The notes: generated by a model from the letters alone, not told the origin. Shown: positions 41,298 to 51,083, counted from the stretch's first letter. The stretch is DNA of 64,000 nt from Stygiobacter sp. RIFOXYC2_FULL_38_25 (GCA_001803165.1 MHAZ01000021.1:310001-374000), one strand, 5' to 3'. Translations and numbers: made by a program.

Positions 41298-43439
41298 TTA
41301 TTGATATTGATTTGTCTCTCCAATCGAAATAAAAACTCCAAGAAATGCCGAGCGCAAAGTGGGGGGCACTACCGGCGCAACTATTTTTCCATCGGTTGAA
41401 TATCTGTAACCGTAAACATTAGCAAAGCCGGGCAAATTATCTATTGAGAAAAATATTACGCTGTAGCTTCCAAACCATTTTGCAATAAAACTAATGTTTA
41501 AGCTAAGATTATCGTAGCTGCTTCCACGGTCGCCAAGAAACTCCGGATTATTTGGATTAAAATATGGTCTGCCGGAAGCATGAACGTAAGTTAATGCCGC
41601 AAAGGCAGAAATTGATTCGAACCAGCGTTTAAACACAACCGAAAATGTATGCGGCGCGGCAAATGTTGGGAACGCCGTTGTAGGGTAATTACTAAATATT
41701 CTTTTTGTATCAATGAATGAATATGAAACCCAGTAATCACAATATTCAAGTGATCGAGAGTCACGCCAGAAAACATCAATACCTTTTGCGTAACCGTTTC
41801 CATCATTGCTAAAAGGAACAACCGGCAAATTGAAATATGGATAATTGTAAACTGTTCCTCTAACAAGATTATGATACTGCTTGTAATATAATTCTACGCG
41901 AAAGGTTTGTCCTTCACCAAGATATTGATAGTTCGCGATGTAATGATCGGCGTTTTCGTAATCAAACTTGCTGTATTGAACAAGATAATTCTTTTCCGGT
42001 GTTTGATAGAATCTTCCGTAAGCAAAATTAAGTTGGTCGTACGTGCCTAATCTGTACGCAAAAGAAATTCTTGGCGCAAAGTTAGATTTGTCCAAGATTT
42101 TTGAATGCTCTGCTCTAACTCCAACTTTAGCTGCAAGATCGTTGGTAAAATATATATCGCTTTCAACAAATCCCGCTGTGTGTGCTTCGTTAAGTTTTAC
42201 ATTGAATTGATTGTAGGTGTCATCGTAAAGTGTGTTGAGGATTTCCGCGCCGAACGTTAAGTACGCGTTATCAATTATTTTCTTGTTGGCTGTAAATTTT
42301 GTTTGAACCAGTCTTTGATCTTGCTCTATGTTATTACCCGTAGCATTAATTATATCTTTATCCAAACTGTACGAAAAACCGCCGAACACATTCCAGTCGC
42401 CCCAAATATCGCGGTAGCTCGCATTCGAATAATAATTTTCCGGTTTCAATCCGTAAAAAGTTTTATTAGGAAGATTATCAAGATCGGGTAGATAAAGAGA
42501 AAGATCGGATTTACTGTAAGATACAAATGCTTTCAGCAATCCGTTCTTTGAAATCTTCTGGCGGAAATTTGCCGAGCCGGAAATTCCAACCGGTGATTTA
42601 TCCCAATCAACTCTTTGCTTAAAAACATTATTATACGGATTTAGATTATAGTAACCGCCCTCAACAGAGACAGCGGTGTTTTCCCAAAGTTGTGTGTGCG
42701 CGCCGCCCAAGCCAAATACCATTAAGTTTATTGCGCTGATAGTTTGCGTAGGCATGTCTTGCGTTTTCAAAATTAGTGCAGAAGAAAGCGCTTGCCCATA
42801 TTGAGCGGAGTAACCGCCTGTGCTAAAAACAGTTCCCTTGAACATCATTGGAGAAAATCTTCCGCGCGATGGAATATCCGGAACGCTGCTGGAAAAAGGT
42901 TTCTGAACTATCATTTCATCAATAATAGTTTTGGATTCAGCCGCTGAACCACCGCGAACAAACAATCCCTCCGTCTCACCAATTTTTTGTGCACCGGGCA
43001 AAGTGTTCAACGATGTGTATAAGTCCGCAGTAGCGCCGGTAGTAACAACATCAAGCGGTTTTAGAATTACACCTTTCTTTTCATCACTCGCTTCAAACGA
43101 ACCGGCTGAAACAACCACCGCATTCATTTGTGTGATTTCTTCTTCAAGAACTATATCTATTTTTAGTTCTTCTTTTTTTAGAACCACATTATTTTCATAT
43201 TTCTTGTAACCAACAAAACTCGCAACAAGAACCGCGCTCCCTTTTTCCATTGTCTTGAAGGAAAAAGTTCCGTCGGTTTTGGAAGTTGTTCCATCGTAAG
43301 AATCTTTTATGTAGATATTCGCTCCGGGCAAAGCATTGCCGTTAGAATCTATAATCTTGCCGGAAATTTTTGTTTGCGCGTTAATTAAAAATGGAAAGAA
43401 TAAAAAAACAATTAATGAACAGTACAGCTTTATTCTCAT
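41298..43439 (-). CDS. TonB-dependent receptor with carboxypeptidase-like N-terminal domain
   Basis: The start at ATG 43439 is preferred: it has GAGGAC upstream and opens a signal peptide (FLFFPFLINAQ). Next come a CarboxypepD_reg-like domain (KISGKIIDSNGNALPGANIY), a plug (TSLNTLPGAQKIGETEGLFV and RGGSAAESKTIIDEMIVQKP), and a 22-strand barrel to the C-terminus. It lacks a SusD partner and any adjacent uptake genes, so the ligand cannot be called. Co-transcribed with the TPR-like protein downstream. Confidence 0.9.
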   Translation of the reverse strand: MRIKLYCSLIVFLFFPFLINAQTKISGKIIDSNGNALPGANIYIKDSYDGTTSKTDGTFSFKTMEKGSAVLVASFVGYKKYENNVVLKKEELKIDIVLEEEITQMNAVVVSAGSFEASDEKKGVILKPLDVVTTGATADLYTSLNTLPGAQKIGETEGLFVRGGSAAESKTIIDEMIVQKPFSSSVPDIPSRGRFSPMMFKGTVFSTGGYSAQYGQALSSALILKTQDMPTQTISAINLMVFGLGGAHTQLWENTAVSVEGGYYNLNPYNNVFKQRVDWDKSPVGISGSANFRQKISKNGLLKAFVSYSKSDLSLYLPDLDNLPNKTFYGLKPENYYSNASYRDIWGDWNVFGGFSYSLDKDIINATGNNIEQDQRLVQTKFTANKKIIDNAYLTFGAEILNTLYDDTYNQFNVKLNEAHTAGFVESDIYFTNDLAAKVGVRAEHSKILDKSNFAPRISFAYRLGTYDQLNFAYGRFYQTPEKNYLVQYSKFDYENADHYIANYQYLGEGQTFRVELYYKQYHNLVRGTVYNYPYFNLPVVPFSNDGNGYAKGIDVFWRDSRSLEYCDYWVSYSFIDTKRIFSNYPTTAFPTFAAPHTFSVVFKRWFESISAFAALTYVHASGRPYFNPNNPEFLGDRGSSYDNLSLNISFIAKWFGSYSVIFFSIDNLPGFANVYGYRYSTDGKIVAPVVPPTLRSAFLGVFISIGETNQYQ

Positions 43440-43628
43440 CTTGTCCTCTTGAAAAATGTATTCAAGCATTAAGACGCTTAATCGTTGAGATTGTGCCGTA
43501 GGTTGAATATAAACGTAGAAAACTGATTTTGGCAAAAAGTATAGAATGAAGAACGTAGAGTGAAGAACTAAAGAAAATGAATTTTTTCATCTTATCACTC
43601 TGCACTTTTCGTTCTTCTCTCTACACTA

Positions 43629-44972
43629 TCAATGTACATTCATAGTGCTTCCGCCGATAAACTCTCGGAGAACAGAATCTCCCGGAATTGCGGAATCATC
43701 TTCCATTGGTTCAATTGCATCAAGCATTTTACGGACACGCGCCGCACGTACGTAAGCGTCTTCTCTTAACGGATCACCTTGATATTTCTTTTCCCACTCT
43801 TTAAATAATTGCAAAAGTTTTGGGCGGTATATCGGCACTTCAAACGGCATCGAAGTATTCACAATGTAATCAGCGGTGTTGCTGTAAGGAAGAATCGTTC
43901 TCTTTTCCGATGAACGAACGTAATGCCAATGAAGCAATGTTTGTTCTGGGTTGTAGGCGCGGTGAACAGAGTCGCGAAGCATTCTTCTTATCAAACGTAA
44001 GTCCGTCCAGCGGATGTATTGCCCATCCGGCATTTTCATCTGCAAAAGTGGTTCAAGATAGAGTTTGAATTTTTGCGCTACTGGAATTTCGCGGCTAAAC
44101 TCGGGATACAAACCATGCAAACTATCTATTAGCAAAACTTCGTTATCATGAAGCTGGAGCGGTGTACGGTTATCAAAACGTTTGCCTTGCTTAAAATCAT
44201 AATATGGAATTAAAACTTCTTCGCCCGCAGCAAGGCGTTTCAAGTGATCGTTAATCAAATCGAGATCAAGCGCTTGCGGAGTTTCAAAATCGTAATCACC
44301 AAACTCATCTTTAGGATGCATTTCCAAATCGAAGAAATAATTATCAACCACAAGCGCAACAAACTTCATTCCCATTTTATTTAAGCGCTGCTCAAGCTTA
44401 AATGTTGTAGTCGTCTTGCCGGAAGATGAGGGACCACTCACCATTACCATTCTTAGTTCTTCGGCTCGTTCTTTAATTAACTCGGCAGCCGTATCAAGCT
44501 GAGTTTCATAAAACGTTTCCGCTTCGTGTACAATCTGCGGAAACTGTCCGCGCCGGATTCTTGAGTTGATTCCATCTATAGTATTCAAATCATGTTCAAC
44601 CGCCCAATCGAGCGAGCGCCAAACTTTTTTCCAAGGAATTAATTCATTTGGTTTTGAAAAATGCTTGCTGTTTTCTCTTCTTCTATTTGCGGCTTCTTCT
44701 CTGTAAAGAATAAATTCCTTTGCAACCTTTGCGTGTCCGTTCTCTATCAAAACTTTTTCTATAATATCTTGTATCTCTTCAACGTGCGGTTTGTGACCTT
44801 CTTCGTATGTAGCTTCAAGAACTTCGATTACTTGTTTTGCAAGCTCTGCAGCTTTTGCTTTATCGCGTCCGCCAACGGAAACAGCCGCACGGTAAATTAC
44901 GTTGGAAACTCTATCCGGATTAAATGGAACAACCGCGCCGCTTCGTTTAATTACATATTTAAATTTGCTCAT
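43629..44972 (-). CDS. ATP-cone domain fused to uridine-kinase-like P-loop domain
   Basis: Residues 1-95 form an ATP-cone (YVIKRSGAVVPFNPDRVSNV), the allosteric nucleotide sensor found on ribonucleotide reductases. Residues about 170-400 form a P-loop kinase of the uridine kinase/phosphoribulokinase group, with Walker A GPSSSGKTTT at 180-189 and LLIDSLHGL as Walker B. The protein is 447 residues. Its substrate is unknown; uridine or another nucleoside/sugar is plausible. The fusion suggests the kinase is tuned by ATP/dATP. Monocistronic. Confidence 0.85.
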   Translation of the reverse strand: MSKFKYVIKRSGAVVPFNPDRVSNVIYRAAVSVGGRDKAKAAELAKQVIEVLEATYEEGHKPHVEEIQDIIEKVLIENGHAKVAKEFILYREEAANRRRENSKHFSKPNELIPWKKVWRSLDWAVEHDLNTIDGINSRIRRGQFPQIVHEAETFYETQLDTAAELIKERAEELRMVMVSGPSSSGKTTTTFKLEQRLNKMGMKFVALVVDNYFFDLEMHPKDEFGDYDFETPQALDLDLINDHLKRLAAGEEVLIPYYDFKQGKRFDNRTPLQLHDNEVLLIDSLHGLYPEFSREIPVAQKFKLYLEPLLQMKMPDGQYIRWTDLRLIRRMLRDSVHRAYNPEQTLLHWHYVRSSEKRTILPYSNTADYIVNTSMPFEVPIYRPKLLQLFKEWEKKYQGDPLREDAYVRAARVRKMLDAIEPMEDDSAIPGDSVLREFIGGSTMNVH

Positions 44973-45062
44973 CTAGTTTCTCTAATTCTGTTTTTATACA
45001 AAAGTAAATTAACCTAAGCAACATTATGTTTCAATACTGCTTAAATGTCCGTTCTTTTTGTA

Positions 45063-46697
45063 TCAAAAGATATACCCGATGGAAATATTCCATGAGGTAA
45101 AATTACTCAGTGTGCCCTTGAATGCCGATTGAACACGTAACCCAGATTCATGTCTCAATTCAAACCCGGCATATACATCATTTGTAGCGTTCAAGTAAGA
45201 TGATCTATAGGATTCTGATTGATAAGTATCGGCATTGCTCATAGGCAGCTTACTTGTGTAAACACTTTCAACGGGTGAATAGGTGTTTCTTCTCCAGTAC
45301 TCCAACTTATAATAATAATTTAGGCCGCCATATACCGAAAACCAATGTACCGGTGTGAAGTTTAAATATATTGGAAATTGAACCGAAGCTGACCATACCT
45401 TAAAATCATAGATATTGGATATTCCCGGGGTATAGTAAGAAAAATAGTCGGAATAATATTCACTAAATGAATTAGAGTAGGGATATATATTTTTAAATGC
45501 ATAATAACCCACATGAGGATTTATACCAACAATAAAATCGAGATCAATAAGTTTGCCTTTCACAAGATATCCAAACGATATTGTGGCTCCGTAGTTAATT
45601 ACATTTTCGTTTTGTGAAAGCAATTTGTCTGTTGTGTCGTTCGCAGTATATGTAGCATTTGTTTTAACAGTATAGAGACCTTGCGAGAACTGGTTATATT
45701 TTATGTTGCCAGTTGAACGGTATAAATTAGTTGACAGAAAGTAATGATCGTTCGATGTTATTATATCTGCCTTATGTTGATAATAACCGTTTATTCCAAA
45801 CGTTATTGGGCTATGGTCAATATATTTATTACCAACATTTGATTGGCTTCTAATATTTATACTTGACGAGTTTCGCATTACTTCTAATTTTCCGAAATCA
45901 AAAGATATTTCTGAATTTAGTATGTCTTTTTCTACCGTAATACCAGTAATTAAGTCCCAATCTTCAGCAGCAAGTGCATACTCAAAACCCGCAACAAAAT
46001 TTGATTTTTTTTCAAGTATCCTAACCTTTTGGGAGTATATTTCATTTCTGTCGCCATAACTATCCGGGGGAGTATATTTATTCGATGCTTTTGAACTATT
46101 TTCATTTCTTTCATAGGGAAAAATCAACGCATATATCCCAAGGGAAAAGAATTTATCATTTAATTTACCAACCTTAGAAATTTTTAAAGAACTTAACGAC
46201 TGGGATAAATCACTTGTGTAATCGCTAGTACTATTTGCTAGCTGAACATAATTATCAGAAAATGAACGCCCGTTTTTAGATTGCTCGATTTTGCTTTTAA
46301 GAGCATTATTGGAAATTTGCATTAGCCATTTCGACCCGTTAATATCCAGAAGTGTGGCAACAGAAATGGCTGATCCGGAATAATTCAAAAATTGGTAATG
46401 TGGATTTTCGACGTAATAATTATTTCCGTATGATAATTGGGGCTTATTAATCTCCAAAGGAGAATTTGAACTCGGTAAATAATTTGCATAAATAAATTTT
46501 TTCGAATAGGCAGCGCCTCTTGCAGGATTAAATAATACTGCAACAGAAGTATCTTGAGAAAAAATGAGAAATGTGTTGGGTAACCCCCGGGAATTTGCAA
46601 GCATATTTCTATCAAAAGATATTGGATAATCCTGCGCCTTAAGATCACATAATAATGTAAGGAAAGCGAAAAGTAGAATTCGCAGATTAAGTTTCAT
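45063..46697 (-). CDS. Outer-membrane beta-barrel protein paired with SprA-like lipoprotein
   Basis: A signal peptide (about 1-21, LLCDLKAQ) precedes a sequence rich in amphipathic strands. The N-terminus has SVAVLFNPARGAAYSKKFIY, recalling the NPA motif of FadL/PorV-type barrels. The end is SWNISIGYIF, with a terminal Phe as usual for BAM substrates. It is 544 residues, about 16-20 strands. It starts 37 bp after the stop of the SprA-like lipoprotein gene. The gene is visibly AT-rich. Pairing with a SprA-like domain is suggestive of an outer-membrane complex, but the barrel family is not identified. Confidence 0.72.
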   Translation of the reverse strand: MKLNLRILLFAFLTLLCDLKAQDYPISFDRNMLANSRGLPNTFLIFSQDTSVAVLFNPARGAAYSKKFIYANYLPSSNSPLEINKPQLSYGNNYYVENPHYQFLNYSGSAISVATLLDINGSKWLMQISNNALKSKIEQSKNGRSFSDNYVQLANSTSDYTSDLSQSLSSLKISKVGKLNDKFFSLGIYALIFPYERNENSSKASNKYTPPDSYGDRNEIYSQKVRILEKKSNFVAGFEYALAAEDWDLITGITVEKDILNSEISFDFGKLEVMRNSSSINIRSQSNVGNKYIDHSPITFGINGYYQHKADIITSNDHYFLSTNLYRSTGNIKYNQFSQGLYTVKTNATYTANDTTDKLLSQNENVINYGATISFGYLVKGKLIDLDFIVGINPHVGYYAFKNIYPYSNSFSEYYSDYFSYYTPGISNIYDFKVWSASVQFPIYLNFTPVHWFSVYGGLNYYYKLEYWRRNTYSPVESVYTSKLPMSNADTYQSESYRSSYLNATNDVYAGFELRHESGLRVQSAFKGTLSNFTSWNISIGYIF

Positions 46698-46733
46698 TAT
46701 AGCTCCACTAAAATAATTATTGCCTGTGTTGTG

Positions 46734-47792
46734 TTAAAATTTTGTAAGGTGATTACCAGCAACTTTGTATTTGCACCTAATAAAAAAACGATTAGTTTGA
46801 GATTGAACCTGATATTTTGCCGAGTTATAAATCTTATTGTTTTTATATGTAATTGGTAGTTCAGCAGGAAGATCCTTTCCGAACGGTTCCAAAGCGGGAA
46901 AAATAATATCTCCGGTTTCGGGGAAAAATGTTTTTCCGGGAAGAAAATCAAATTTCCCGTCAGGCTCGCTGCTTGTATAAGTTTCATCTGTGAGGTCAAC
47001 TCCAAACAGAGTATTTAGCGCTACCTTTTTATTTTCTATAGTTATTTCATCAACCATTTTCTCATCTTTTAGCATACATATGTTTATCTCTAAATCACCC
47101 GGCTCAAAGGTATTTATTGGTAATCTATATATATTTTTTAGTCGCTTGTTCCACAAGCTCTTGTCGCTAGAATTAATATCGTAATCTTTTACCAGCTTAA
47201 GAACTAATCTCTCTTCTGAAGGAAGATTTATATCAGAAATAAAGTCTCCGTACTGAATATCATCTTGATTACTTGATGAAGGACCTTCTATTGTATAACT
47301 AACTGCAACTAGGCGTGTATCTTCAAGTGGATTAATAAACGATATTAAACCAACATCCCGATTAATTATATAATCATTATCTTCTTCAAGCATGATACAT
47401 CTACGATCAAGATCCTGCTTGCCGGGAATTGTGTTTGAAAAAATTTCTTTTTCCGCTTTGTACCCATCCTTTTCTCTAGCCTTCAAATCAACAAATGAAT
47501 TAGCTTTTCTCTCATCTGGAGATAATAGACCCGTATGAGAACGCCATACCTCAATTTTCTTTATTCTATAATAAGATATTAAATAAGGGACGGCATTGCG
47601 GTAGTACTTACTGAAAATGTTTAAGCTATTTCGATTTGCATAAATTGTATCAACGAAAAAGTGGTTGTCTGAGTAATCCCAAGCTGGAATTTCGAAATAA
47701 AGACAGTTCTCGAAAGGAGAACTTGTTAAACTATCTTCTTCACAGCCCATAAATAAAACTGAAAGCAACAATATTAACGACCACTTTTTCAT
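46734..47792 (-). CDS. Lipoprotein containing a free-standing SprA-like (T9SS translocon) domain
   Basis: The lipobox is LFMGC (Cys 17). The rest, 335 residues, follows the extracellular repeat unit of the T9SS outer-membrane protein SprA as I know it. Landmarks in order are IKKIEVWRSHTGLLSP, EDNDYIINRDVGLISFINPL, LVAVSYTIEG, LWNKRLKNIYRLPINTFEPG, and DGKFDFLPGKTFFPETGDII followed by FPALEPFGKDL. It ends with NRFFIRCKYKV. SprA itself is about 2,400 residues and includes the 36-strand barrel; here one such region stands alone as a lipoprotein. It is AT-rich. Homology is from memory and needs a profile search. Confidence 0.72.
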   Translation of the reverse strand: MKKWSLILLLSVLFMGCEEDSLTSSPFENCLYFEIPAWDYSDNHFFVDTIYANRNSLNIFSKYYRNAVPYLISYYRIKKIEVWRSHTGLLSPDERKANSFVDLKAREKDGYKAEKEIFSNTIPGKQDLDRRCIMLEEDNDYIINRDVGLISFINPLEDTRLVAVSYTIEGPSSSNQDDIQYGDFISDINLPSEERLVLKLVKDYDINSSDKSLWNKRLKNIYRLPINTFEPGDLEINICMLKDEKMVDEITIENKKVALNTLFGVDLTDETYTSSEPDGKFDFLPGKTFFPETGDIIFPALEPFGKDLPAELPITYKNNKIYNSAKYQVQSQTNRFFIRCKYKVAGNHLTKF

Positions 47793-48245
47793 TATGATGC
47801 TCCTAAAGTATCAACTCAATTGCTAATATCTTCATTGACTATACGACAAGTAAATAATTATCAATTGTGTTTGCGATAAATAGTTCTACTACTAAGACTA
47901 AATTTATATTGATGCTTCTATTAAGTAGAGGCTATAAGAATGTAAAAATATTTTCCCACTGTGGTTAAATTCAATTATAAATTAAATTGCTTTTTTAAGC
48001 TTGTCAAGTGAACGCCAATTTTAAAGTCAGCGTTTGTTCTGCAAACCAACCGATTTACTATAAACAATAAAACTTGAAAAAGTAACTTTTCGCGCCATTT
48101 TTTTCTCTGTGCAACTCTGTGGTTCTTGCTGGCACTCTGTGTAATAAAATTCCAAATAGCAGCGAAATAAATCAGAACACACCTCGACTTCGCTCGGTGT
48201 GACATTTTTCAGTACATATTTCTGTTTATAAAACATCTACTCCGT
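47793..48245. other. Non-coding spacer with extragenic repeats
   Basis: No gene is supported in these 453 bp. It is AT-rich near the lipoprotein gene. CTCTGTG-type repeats lie at about 48108-48152 and a REP-like 27-nt unit at 48177-48203. Small minus-strand reading frames here translate the repeats (reading VTPSEVEV) and are not genes. Confidence 0.6.
48177..48203 (-). repeat. 27-nt palindromic repeat (REP-like)
   Basis: ACACACCTCGACTTCGCTCG plus GTGTGAC: the ends ACAC/GTGT and the core TCGACTTCGCTCG match the family at 8107/8154. The end sequences have changed together so that the stem is kept. Confidence 0.7.
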
Positions 48246-48602
48246 TTAACAACCGACTATTTTTATTACGTCTTCTTTGTTGGGAACCATGCACAAAAAC
48301 TCAAATGGTTCATCGCCAATTGTTTCGTACGAGTGTGGTACTCCCGCCGGAATAAACACAACATCATCTTTCTTTACTTCGTAAGAGTTTTCACCAATTA
48401 CAACATGAGCTTTTCCGCCAAGCACAATCTGTTCATGTTCAACCGAATTAGTATGCATAGGCATTCCACCGCCGGGCTCAATCGAAAACTTGCGCATCGC
48501 AAAGTTTGGCGCTTCTTGCGGACTAATTAAAACTTGTCTGGTGGTTTTTGTTCCGGCTTTAACTTCTTCTTTCGCTATATCATTTATTTGTTTAACAAAC
48601 AT
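48246..48602 (-). CDS. Cupin-domain protein
   Basis: The 118-residue single cupin has motif 1 GGGMPMHTNSVEHEQIVLGG (His/His/Glu metal set) and motif 2 VFIPAGVPHSYETIG. Metal-binding cupins range from oxygenases to small-molecule sensors; no function is implied here. It lies 13 bp after the DinB-like gene and is probably in an operon with it. Confidence 0.88.
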   Translation of the reverse strand: MFVKQINDIAKEEVKAGTKTTRQVLISPQEAPNFAMRKFSIEPGGGMPMHTNSVEHEQIVLGGKAHVVIGENSYEVKKDDVVFIPAGVPHSYETIGDEPFEFLCMVPNKEDVIKIVGC

Positions 48603-48615
48603 TTTATTCTCCTTT

Positions 48616-49167
48616 CTATTGATCGTCTAATGCACGTTCAGCTTGATTAATATGGCGAAGTTCATGCGCAATTGTAATCATCATTACCTCGCCAAGGCTG
48701 AATTTCTTTAATTCAAATGTTGGCCATGCTACTTTTATCGATTTCAATTCATCATAATCTACGGAACTAAGCGCCGTTAAAAATTCATCTTGCAGAAAAA
48801 GGAAATCATCAATAACATCTTTGTCGTGGTTTGAATTCGACACAAGCATATTTTTCGGCGATTTCATTTTGATTCTTACCTTTGGACCGAAAAAATGAAT
48901 GAACGTCTTTGCAAATAAACCGGCGCCAATTTTCACATCATCATCTATTAAAACGGCAGAGCGTTTGGGGATTTTGGGAATGTTGCTCAAGTAACTTTGT
49001 CCGGCAACGGTAAGGTGTTCTATGCATTCAGCAGCAGACCATCTTTTCTCCGAAGATTTTTTGTTCAGCTCTTCAACCGAAGCATCTTTTAAAAGACGCA
49101 CCGTTGTTTCTTTTATCTGCTCGAATTGATTTACCATTTCACCTTGCGTCATAGAAAAGAGGCTCAT
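48616..49167 (-). CDS. DinB-like four-helix protein
   Basis: The ATG at 49167 is chosen over 49182 because homology begins at MSLFSMTQGEM. The 183-residue protein has the DinB/YfiT pattern of three metal-binding His (EHLTVAG, then the pair in HELRHINQ). Relatives include thiol-dependent transferases and stress proteins. Forms a two-gene unit with the cupin. Confidence 0.85.
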   Translation of the reverse strand: MSLFSMTQGEMVNQFEQIKETTVRLLKDASVEELNKKSSEKRWSAAECIEHLTVAGQSYLSNIPKIPKRSAVLIDDDVKIGAGLFAKTFIHFFGPKVRIKMKSPKNMLVSNSNHDKDVIDDFLFLQDEFLTALSSVDYDELKSIKVAWPTFELKKFSLGEVMMITIAHELRHINQAERALDDQ

Positions 49168-49280
49168 ACCCTTTCCTTTCATTTGTTCGGTTACAATTTA
49201 CCAAAATGTAAAACTATATTTTCAGCAAGATTTACTTTTTGTAACTTGCCAGCAGTTAATTCAAATCGACTATAGAATCC

Positions 49281-49349
49281 GGGTTTGATAAATCAAACCC
49301 CTACATTATATGCGATAGTAAATTCGTAGGGGTTTCATTCATGAAACCC
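49281..49349. repeat. 69-bp inverted-repeat element (GGGTTT...AAACCC)
   Basis: Arms 49281-49304 and 49326-49349 pair in 21 of 24 positions. Each arm is itself near-palindromic (GGGTTT..AAACCC, then CTAC/GTAG). It lies in the spacer between divergent genes and is non-coding. It looks like another extragenic palindromic family of this genome. Confidence 0.65.
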
Positions 49350-49445
49350 GAAAGAAATTTGCAGCTTGGATATTCCTTTGTTTACTGATTAACTATGTGA
49401 TTATTTAATTCTAACAACGAAAAACATAACATGATTGGAACGCTT

Positions 49446-51083
49446 ATGAAAACCGTAAGACTGCTTCTTCTTGTTGTTTTACTGGCTTCAACATTAACTA
49501 CCGGAACGAACAAAGATAAATATCTAACTATTGCGGAAAAATCTAACTTTGAATCCACCTCCCGCCATGAAGATGTGATGAACTTTTTTAAGTCTCTAAA
49601 GAAAATTTCTCCAAACTTCAGAATTGAATCAATGGGAAAAAGCATTGGCGGTTTGGATATACCTTTAATCATAATGGGCAAGCAACTTCCAAAATCATTT
49701 AAGGAAATAAAGAAAGACAAGCGCATTGTAGTTTATCTGCAAGCAAACATTCACGCCGGAGAAGTTGAAGGCAAAGAAGCAGTACAAATGCTGGCGCGCG
49801 ATATTCTTCTTAAAGAAACTCCCGATTATCTCAAAGATGTAATCATTCTTATCTGCCCAATTTTTAATGCAGATGGGAACGAACAAATCAGCAAGCAAAG
49901 CCGCCCGCATCAAGCCGGACCGGTAAACGGAGTTGGTGTTCGCCACAACGGAATGATGCTCGATCTAAACCGCGACGCGATGAAGGTTGAATCGCCGGAA
50001 GTTTATGGATTGATTACAAACGTTCTCAATAAATGGGATCCGGCGCTGATGATGGATTTGCACACAACAAACGGTTCGTATCATCAAGAACCAACTACTT
50101 ACACATGGATGGTAAACCCAAACACGGACCGCGGCTTAATAAATTATATGCGTGATAAAATGATGCCCTGGGTTAAGAACGATTTAACAACAAACTACAA
50201 ATGGCAAAATCTTTTCTATGGTGAGTTCTTTGATCAGCGCACACCGGAAAAAGGCTGGGTTTACGATGCAGTTCAGCCGCGCTACATAGTTAATTACATC
50301 GGCTTAAGAAACCGTTTATCTATATTAAACGAGAACTATGTTTATGCAGATTTCAAAACGCGCGTGATTGGATGTTACAATTTGCTCAAATCAGTTTTGA
50401 AATACGCTTCTACTAACAAAGATGAAATTAAGAAGATGCTGAAAGCGGTTGATGAAAAAACTATTGCACGTGGAATGAATCCAGCAGAAAGCGATTCTGT
50501 TGCTGTTGAATTTGTGAATAAACCAAGTCCGGTATCGGAAATAATTAACGCTTACGAAATGGAAGCATATAAAGACGCTAACGGTCGTGAGCGTTACAAA
50601 CCGACAGATAAGACAAAAACTGTTTCAGTTCCTTACTATATAGATTACTTTGCAAAGCGGAGCGTAAAGTTTCCTTTTGCTTACCTAATCTCGCAAGCAG
50701 ACGCAAAAGTAGTTGCTCTTCTTAAAACGCATGGAATAAAAGTAGAAAAACTTGAGAAGCCGGTTACTCTTGATGTGCAGACAATTAAAACAAAAGAATT
50801 AAAACCTGCCGCACGTTTGAACCAAGGACATTACAGCAACACAATAAAAGTTGAGTACGTTAATGAGAAGAGAGAATTTGCTGCCGGAACTTTAGTTGTG
50901 CGCACCGCGCAGCCTCTTGCAAACGTTGCAACCTACTTGCTAGAACCGGAAACAGACGATGGTTTGCTCTACTGGAATTTCTGGGATAAATATCTTGTGC
51001 CGCAATGGGGTGGTGTTTTTTTGCCTTATCCGGTAACAAAAGTTTTAACTGCGCAAGAAATGATAACCAAAGAATTGAAATAA
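49446..51083 (+). CDS. Secreted M14-family zinc carboxypeptidase
   Basis: The ATG at 49446 opens a signal peptide (MKTVRLLLLVVLLASTLTTG); ATG 49431 is five codons upstream. The M14 zinc ligands are His and Glu in ANIHAGEVEGKEA and a His in MMDLHTTNGS, with the substrate-site HQAGPVNGVGVRHNGMMLDL. A 180-residue C-terminal extension without hydrolase motifs is present. It should remove C-terminal residues from peptides or act on peptidoglycan stems outside the cytoplasm. Confidence 0.88.
   Translation: MKTVRLLLLVVLLASTLTTGTNKDKYLTIAEKSNFESTSRHEDVMNFFKSLKKISPNFRIESMGKSIGGLDIPLIIMGKQLPKSFKEIKKDKRIVVYLQANIHAGEVEGKEAVQMLARDILLKETPDYLKDVIILICPIFNADGNEQISKQSRPHQAGPVNGVGVRHNGMMLDLNRDAMKVESPEVYGLITNVLNKWDPALMMDLHTTNGSYHQEPTTYTWMVNPNTDRGLINYMRDKMMPWVKNDLTTNYKWQNLFYGEFFDQRTPEKGWVYDAVQPRYIVNYIGLRNRLSILNENYVYADFKTRVIGCYNLLKSVLKYASTNKDEIKKMLKAVDEKTIARGMNPAESDSVAVEFVNKPSPVSEIINAYEMEAYKDANGRERYKPTDKTKTVSVPYYIDYFAKRSVKFPFAYLISQADAKVVALLKTHGIKVEKLEKPVTLDVQTIKTKELKPAARLNQGHYSNTIKVEYVNEKREFAAGTLVVRTAQPLANVATYLLEPETDDGLLYWNFWDKYLVPQWGGVFLPYPVTKVLTAQEMITKELK

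Noticed and set aside
46697-47005. Minus-strand reading frame overlapping the end of the SprA-like lipoprotein, considered as a frameshifted continuation
   Set aside because: Its translation does not continue SprA landmarks. The lipoprotein frame reads well to its stop at 46734, so I see no frameshift.
48027-48236. Small minus-strand gene reading VTPSEVEV
   Set aside because: It is a translation of the extragenic repeats at 48108-48203, with no conserved domain or good start.
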